DNA from: Acanthornis magna
Taxonomy: Eukaryota > Chordata > Aves > Passeriformes > Acanthizidae
DNA length: 64,000 nucleotides
Reading direction: 5' to 3'
NCBI GenBank assembly: GCA_036785705.1
Contig: JAWUZG010000007.1
Span: 186,001-250,000 of the forward strand
The notes beneath the pieces were generated by a model, which did not search any database, was not told where the DNA came from, and worked only from the letters and a program-made list of their open reading frames with translations. The position numbers and the translations under genes were made by a program. Shown here one piece after another: positions 58,261 to 64,000 of this stretch; positions within the stretch are counted from its first letter, which is position 1, and every line of letters starts with the position of its first letter.

Positions 58261-61200
58261 GAACTCCTCGAGGCTCCCCGCTGTGGAATGCAACAAGTCA
58301 GTACTCCTAAATAACTTTTTGGGGTTTTTTTCCTCCTAAAAAGACTTCAAGGAAATCAGTACAATCTGTTTGGACACTGATTTATATACCACTAAGGTCA
58401 ACAAAGTTGGTAAACCTGGTTTTTTAGAGGAAAGAATTTCAACCCTATTCCCATGAATGGTCCCTGAATCCAGACTGTGTTTCTATCTACAACTAATTTA
58501 TTTAAAGAAACAACAAAACACATTGAAAATCTTAGTGCCTCTATGTTAATTAACTCTATAGATTCATACAGCCACACAGAGGTTACCATAAAGTTCAAAA
58601 TTAATAGTGACATAGCTCTAAAACTGTAAAATAAAAACTGGACCTTCAAGATTAATGACTGTGAATAGATCAATGGTAAATTAAAATACTAGAGGTCTTA
58701 TTCTAGGTGGCAGAAGAAATGTTTTACTGCCACTTGAATGTATTACACTGTTTCCTTTTGTATGCACTCATTAGATTTGAGATCTTTTTGTTAGTCAAAA
58801 AGAGCCATTTAATTCACTTTTTGAAGTGCTGAAAATGCATATATAGCTGATAGACCATAATTAGGCCTTTATTCCCCCCTCAAACTATTATACTTTCCAG
58901 AGTAAATACACATTTTCAAAATAGGATCTAAATCCTTATTTACCTGGTTGACCTCCAGTTAGTGTCCAATCAGTTCAAAGTTTTTGTTCTTCTTTTTCAA
59001 GTGACCATTGGTACAATGCTTTCCAAATGAAAGAAAACTCAAAATTAAGAAATCATGCCTATAGTACACAAGGCAGAAAAATACCCAGCCTATTATATAC
59101 AGGGTTAGGGTTGGGGTTTTTTCAGTCCTTAGGCTGAACTGTAATATAAGAATGTCACTCCTATGTCATACAATTACACTTTTTCCTATTTTGAACTTCT
59201 TCACATTCAGAGTTATATTCAGGGTTCCCATGTTATGTTTTATATAGCTAGCTAAGCAGCCTAGAATTTTTAGTGCTATTTGATGGAATTCTGCCATCAC
59301 CCTCAGATCCTCCTCTCATTTAACCTCTGCACCACAATCATAGAGAAGTGTTTTCTCTCTTTCCTTGTTCTTATCCACAGTTCTGTCTAACTGTTATTTC
59401 CTTTAAACTACACAAACTTCCTATTTACACTCATAAGGAATGGAACCTAGAGTGTCATCTGTGACTTTACTGACTTTTTGCATGTGGCATGCAATATCTA
59501 CTACCATATTTTGCTATTTGTTTCCAGATACAAATGGTGTAGAAAGGCAAACATTTAGAAATATGTCTTATCATCAGTGGAAAAATATTCCCAGGGAAAA
59601 ATCTTTCCGCTTCAAGTTAAGCATGAAAGCCCGACTGGTTATTCTTCTTCGAACACAGTTAGCAGGCATGTGTCAAAAAGCTCAGGAACTCATGGTTTTG
59701 CAGTAACTGCAGTTGTCCGCTATAGTACTTTCTCCTCTTTTTTAACACAAACCAGCTTGAAATGTCCCAGAATCATTTGCAGTAACATAATGAAAAGCAC
59801 AGCAAATTGCAAAAATACAGAAGGAGCTACAACACGTTCCTGTCCGTAAATTTCAGGAATTGCTGGTAACAGTTAAAAGCATGCTCAAAATCCACGCAAC
59901 TTCACACTTGATCATGCACCTCTGAGTATTTCCTCAGCTCTTCGACCATTGTCTTCGGGGCCACCAGTCAGTTTTCCTCTTCTACCCTGGCTGAAATTGT
60001 TCACAATTTCTAAATTTTTTCTGAGCAAAAGGTTTGTTATACTGATGAGCTAACAAGGCCCATTGTAAAAAGTTTTCATAAACACGCAAGCCTCTTACAG
60101 GCCCATATTATTTTCATATATAATAGCACAAAGTAGAACTCTGAAGAGGCACCTGAAAGTGGAACTGAATTTCTCAGAGGCCTGGAATTAATATTAAGCC
60201 CCTCCTCCCCCACTAAGCATAAAGAATTGATCATTCCAATTAAAACAAAGGTATCCATCTATTAAAAAAAATTATTAAAACATATCCATTCTTTTTTTGT
60301 CTAGGGAAATTGCAAGTTAACAAGAACTATATTCTCTTTAATCATCAAGGTTTGTAATTCCATAGAACTGGAATATTTTACACTAAATTTTAATTGTACT
60401 TACCTTTCATCACATGGTACTAGCACTTCAAACTTTGTTAGTCGTACTAGTTTACATGTGTGAATGAAGAAGTTTATAAACATTGTGGTGTCTCTTTCAG
60501 AATATTTCTCTCTAGGCACATTCTACTCCAAGCTCTCAGTTCTGCCCTTGCTATGATGTCTGTTACCTCGGTCTTCACTTGGTCTAAAAGGGAAAAAAGT
60601 CTTCTAAGATGTACTACTGTCTTTAAATAAGATGGAAGAGAAATGTGTGTCCCCATTCATAGAAATGTGAGAAATCAAAACTCTCCATAAAGAAGATAGC
60701 AGAAGTGAGCTTCAGTTTTCAATGACTGACTGACATGAAGATATAAAACCACATTGCATAAAAACATGGAAGTTGCCTAAAATGAGTTGTCTTATTACAC
60801 CACTGCAACCTTCAATGTTCCTTTTGTAGTCTGGACATTGGCAACTGTTCAGAAAAACAAAACAGAGCTCACAATGCTCCTGGTGCAGTTTACAAGGAGA
60901 GGTGGAAGAAAGACAGAGGCACTTTTATCTTCACCTTTCTTTTCTAAGATTGTTTTTAGCAACTAAGATGCATATTCCACTCTAACAGTACTGTAGCTCT
61001 CCTCATCTATTCTTCAGTCTCTTTTCTAAAGATCTTACTCCTTTACATAGTATTTGTAATCCTCTCAAATAATTCATCTTTCAATGAATTTTAAAATAAG
61101 GATCATAATTGGAAGAAGAAAAAAAAAAGAGCCCAAGATACATATAACATACTAGGCAAACTATATAAAAATTTATTTGCAAGTGTTTTTACTGCAAACA

Positions 61201-64000
61201 CCAATGAAGATGGAAAACATACCTGCATTTTTTACACCTAGACTCCTAATTCCATTTCTGAAATTAAGCCCTGCCCACTATCAGGAGGAAAAACTGCAAC
61301 TGCAAAAGCTCTAGACAGCATGTTCAATCCATAGATTATTTCCTTTACCTCCTTTTCATTAGCATCTCTGCTTTTGTTCCTGAAATACAGGTCTTCAGCT
61401 TTGTTGTTGTATTGAAGTCTCTATTCTCTTTCATGGATTGATAGAGGTTTTCTAAGGCTTGGAGAGAATTCCTACTGTATTTGTTCAAGTAAGGAATTGA
61501 TAGCAGTGGTTAAAGATGCCAGACATGGTACTAGCAGATGCTACACAAACTTCCCTGCAGAGCTCTGTGAATGCATTTCAGTCGTGATCTGTAACAGCCC
61601 TGCTGTTCTTGATCTGGACCTCTCCTGTGCAGGGCCTGACAGAAGTTATCTGCTCTTGCAGCTCTGTGATTCAGGCAAATAGCCACAAAGGACTAAACAG
61701 GATAGCCCAGAAGTCATCTTCACTTGTTTGATACGCCAGTTTTATTGTCGGATCTAGATGATGCAGAAGTTAATATGCATTGTCATGAGTCAGTAAATAT
61801 GCAATTGTTTTTCTGCATCTGGACACAGCAAAGTGGTAAAAACAAGGTTACTCAAAAAATACAGGAAGAAAAAGAAACCTGGAATTAAGGCATACAAAAT
61901 GAGTATTTTTTTCCTTGAACTACATGGTGTCATTTAATTCTACACATAGTATTCCCAGAGGAGAGTTCAGCTAGTGCTTACATCTGACTCATCCTGAGGA
62001 ATCACTGGTGTACCAGTGCTGTTTACTCAAGGTGTGAATTATAAAATGTTTCAGATTATTTCTCAGTGATAGTAAAAACAACAAAAAAAAAAGGTTTGAA
62101 GTGCTAGAAGCTATACATAATGGTTATTTAATGAGAAAGCCTTACTACAAAAAGAATACTGCCAGGAGTGCTAGTTTGAAGTGAACTGGAAGGCTTAGCA
62201 TTTCCTGTCCATTCTCTGTGAGACTCTGGAATCTATCAGGAAAAGCACAATTAATGTAGAAAAAGAGCAGCAGCATATCCTCAGTACTACAAGCTTTCCT
62301 AGACCTCTTGATGTCAGAGCTAAGACAGTTTACAGCTGCTGAGGATCTGTCTCTGGAGCAGTAAGAAAACCACAGAGCAAGTCAGGGGAGAAAGGAATGA
62401 ATTCCAGATACTTGGTTTGTAACCGCATGTTGATATTATTTCTTGAAATGCAAATTAAGCACGTTTAACCTTTTTTTTTTTTTTTTTGTTATCTTTGTGA
62501 TATGACACAGTCTTGCATTTTAAGATGTAAAATTTTAAAAATTATTTTGCAGGTTTCAAAATCTTTAATGAACATGTTGCTCTTTCTCTTGGGAATAATA
62601 TTCTATTACTTCATTCAAGATATGGATACTTAATTTCCTTAGCAGTTGTGTTAATGACTAACTTATTAACCTTTGCAGATAAAGTATTTGCCAAATAACA
62701 ATATACTTACAGTTATACTAGTGTGAACAGCATCACTGAAACACAAAATATGATTTTAAGTCCATTTATTTCAAAACAAAGTAGAAAGCATTAAAGAGGT
62801 ATTTGTAGCCAACACTTATATGATGAATTAGTGGATGCTGCCATGAGCAATAAACGAGGTACCAATTATCAGTTATCCGTTATCCTGAAGAATAACAGCA
62901 GAGTCCATCAGTACCTAGAGTTCTTGGTCAATCAAGACACTTAGACCAAACACTGTGAAGTGCAGCAAAAAAATGTGAGGAGGATGAGGGAACAGAGAGG
63001 ACCCATTGTGCACTGACCACAGCCCCCATTCCTTGAGAAGCTGAGAATGAAGCAGGGAATGAGTTTTTTATTATTGTTATAATTGTTATATTGTTATATA
63101 TGAGTCATTTATTATTGTTCTGTTATTGACAGGACACAGGTAGAGTTAAAACAGGTTTGAAAAACTTCTTGTATTTCACATTATTATTGGTGAAGTGTCA
63201 CAATCATAAGCTGTCACACAGTGACAGCAGTAAAGAGCCTTGCTGCCATCAAAGCCATCAGAGAGGCACAAATCAGGAACTGTACAGCGAGATATAAATA
63301 TGAGATCAGTAACAGGAATACATAGTTTGTCACCTACATAGAACTGAATTTTACTGCCAGCATCTACAAGTCCAGAGAAAGCACAGATGTACCATACAAG
63401 TGAATCCAAGCTATTTTTCAGTTTATTAAATAAATTTATTACCAAATTCTTTTTATTGAATTGGTTATACAATTTACATCACTCTTCAAAATGATACAGA
63501 ACCCTTATTATCTTTATACAGGATTTCCATTTAAAAAATTTTAAAGCTAGAAAAAGCACACTGCAATCTGTGTTTAGACCTGTAAATGTTCTGTAAGATG
63601 TATCTTTTGCCATTATTTTTAATTTAGAATGGTCTGAACCATAATCTGACCCATTCTAAAGGCTATGAAGTATTATAAAAGCAACAGTTAGATAACTGGC
63701 AAAATAATATATTTACCTGCCTAGCAGAAGCACCTATGCACATATTTAGTTTTAAATAGCTGATCCACTTCTGAACTACTTCTCAAATTCCTTATTTTCA
63801 CTAATTTTTTTATCTGCCTAGAATGAAGGGTGCTACATTATCTGTGTACACATTATTTCAATCTGATACTGTGTCTCACTTCACTACAGGCTAGGTTAAT
63901 ATGATCTCGTCTTACACATTTCTTGACCTCAAAAGAGAAATTGTTGCTTCACAATGGAAGATCTCTAACTGAAAAAAGATTTCCTAACAGCTTTGTGATA
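58261..64000. other. AT-rich stretch without a recognisable gene
   Basis: No supported gene, RNA or mobile element. A T17 run lies at 62,471-62,487 and a TTATTG/TTATA-rich patch at 63,063-63,120. The frames at 59,440-59,849 (plus) and 63,176-63,472 (minus) have no recognisable domain. Confidence 0.55.

Noticed and set aside
59440..59849. Overlapping plus-strand frames of 88 and 90 codons
   Set aside because: No recognisable domain, no promoter or splice context, and AT-rich surroundings in which such lengths occur by chance.

Overview
The window looks like nuclear DNA of a bird, most likely a songbird (passerine). The support is indirect: three fragments with the typical 3' end of avian CR1 LINEs, several LTRs resembling bird ERVL and other endogenous retrovirus families, microsatellites, CpG islands, and no bacterial-style gene packing. 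All repeat family names come from memory of these families, not from a search. I recognise no gene by name, and no tRNA, rRNA or CRISPR array.

Layout. Positions 1 to about 34,850 are AT-rich and largely empty. They hold simple repeats, two ERVL-like LTR pieces (17.9 and 20.3-21.1 kb), a possible LTR at 30.7 kb, a third ERVL-like piece (32.5-33.1 kb), and next to it a clean solo LTR (33,072-33,572) with a 6-bp target duplication. About 34.9-41.7 kb is a GC-richer block with a 21-bp minisatellite (14 copies), a 105-115 bp tandem triplication, a G/T-rich strand-asymmetric tract and the CR1 fragments. About 41.7-55.8 kb is a duplicated accessory region. From 55.8 kb on the DNA returns to mostly empty AT-rich sequence, apart from an LTR-like, GC-rich element at 57.35-58.26 kb.

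The duplicated region is the main interest. Copy B (49,344-55,380) carries an intact 891-codon minus-strand reading frame (52,873-50,198). It contains six 14-residue acidic repeats and three copies of a 102-residue repeat. Upstream lies a TATA-like box and a five-unit 16-bp tandem array carrying ACAATGG motifs. An AATAAA signal lies downstream. Copy A (41,710-45,919) is a broken paralogue: frameshifted, internally deleted, split by two related LTRs and by TCTA/TATG microsatellites, and without the promoter and N-terminus. The two copies differ in number of 102-residue units. The B frame stops because of one base change inside its third unit; a decayed fourth unit follows in frame and ends where copy A also ends.

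Both copies also share an upstream 0.5-kb segment with a plus-strand TATA/splice-donor arrangement. Next to these segments lie two copies of a CpG-island sequence in opposite orientation. The picture is of a multicopy, fast-evolving, repeat-built gene family in a retroelement-rich neighbourhood. Its function cannot be read from the sequence.
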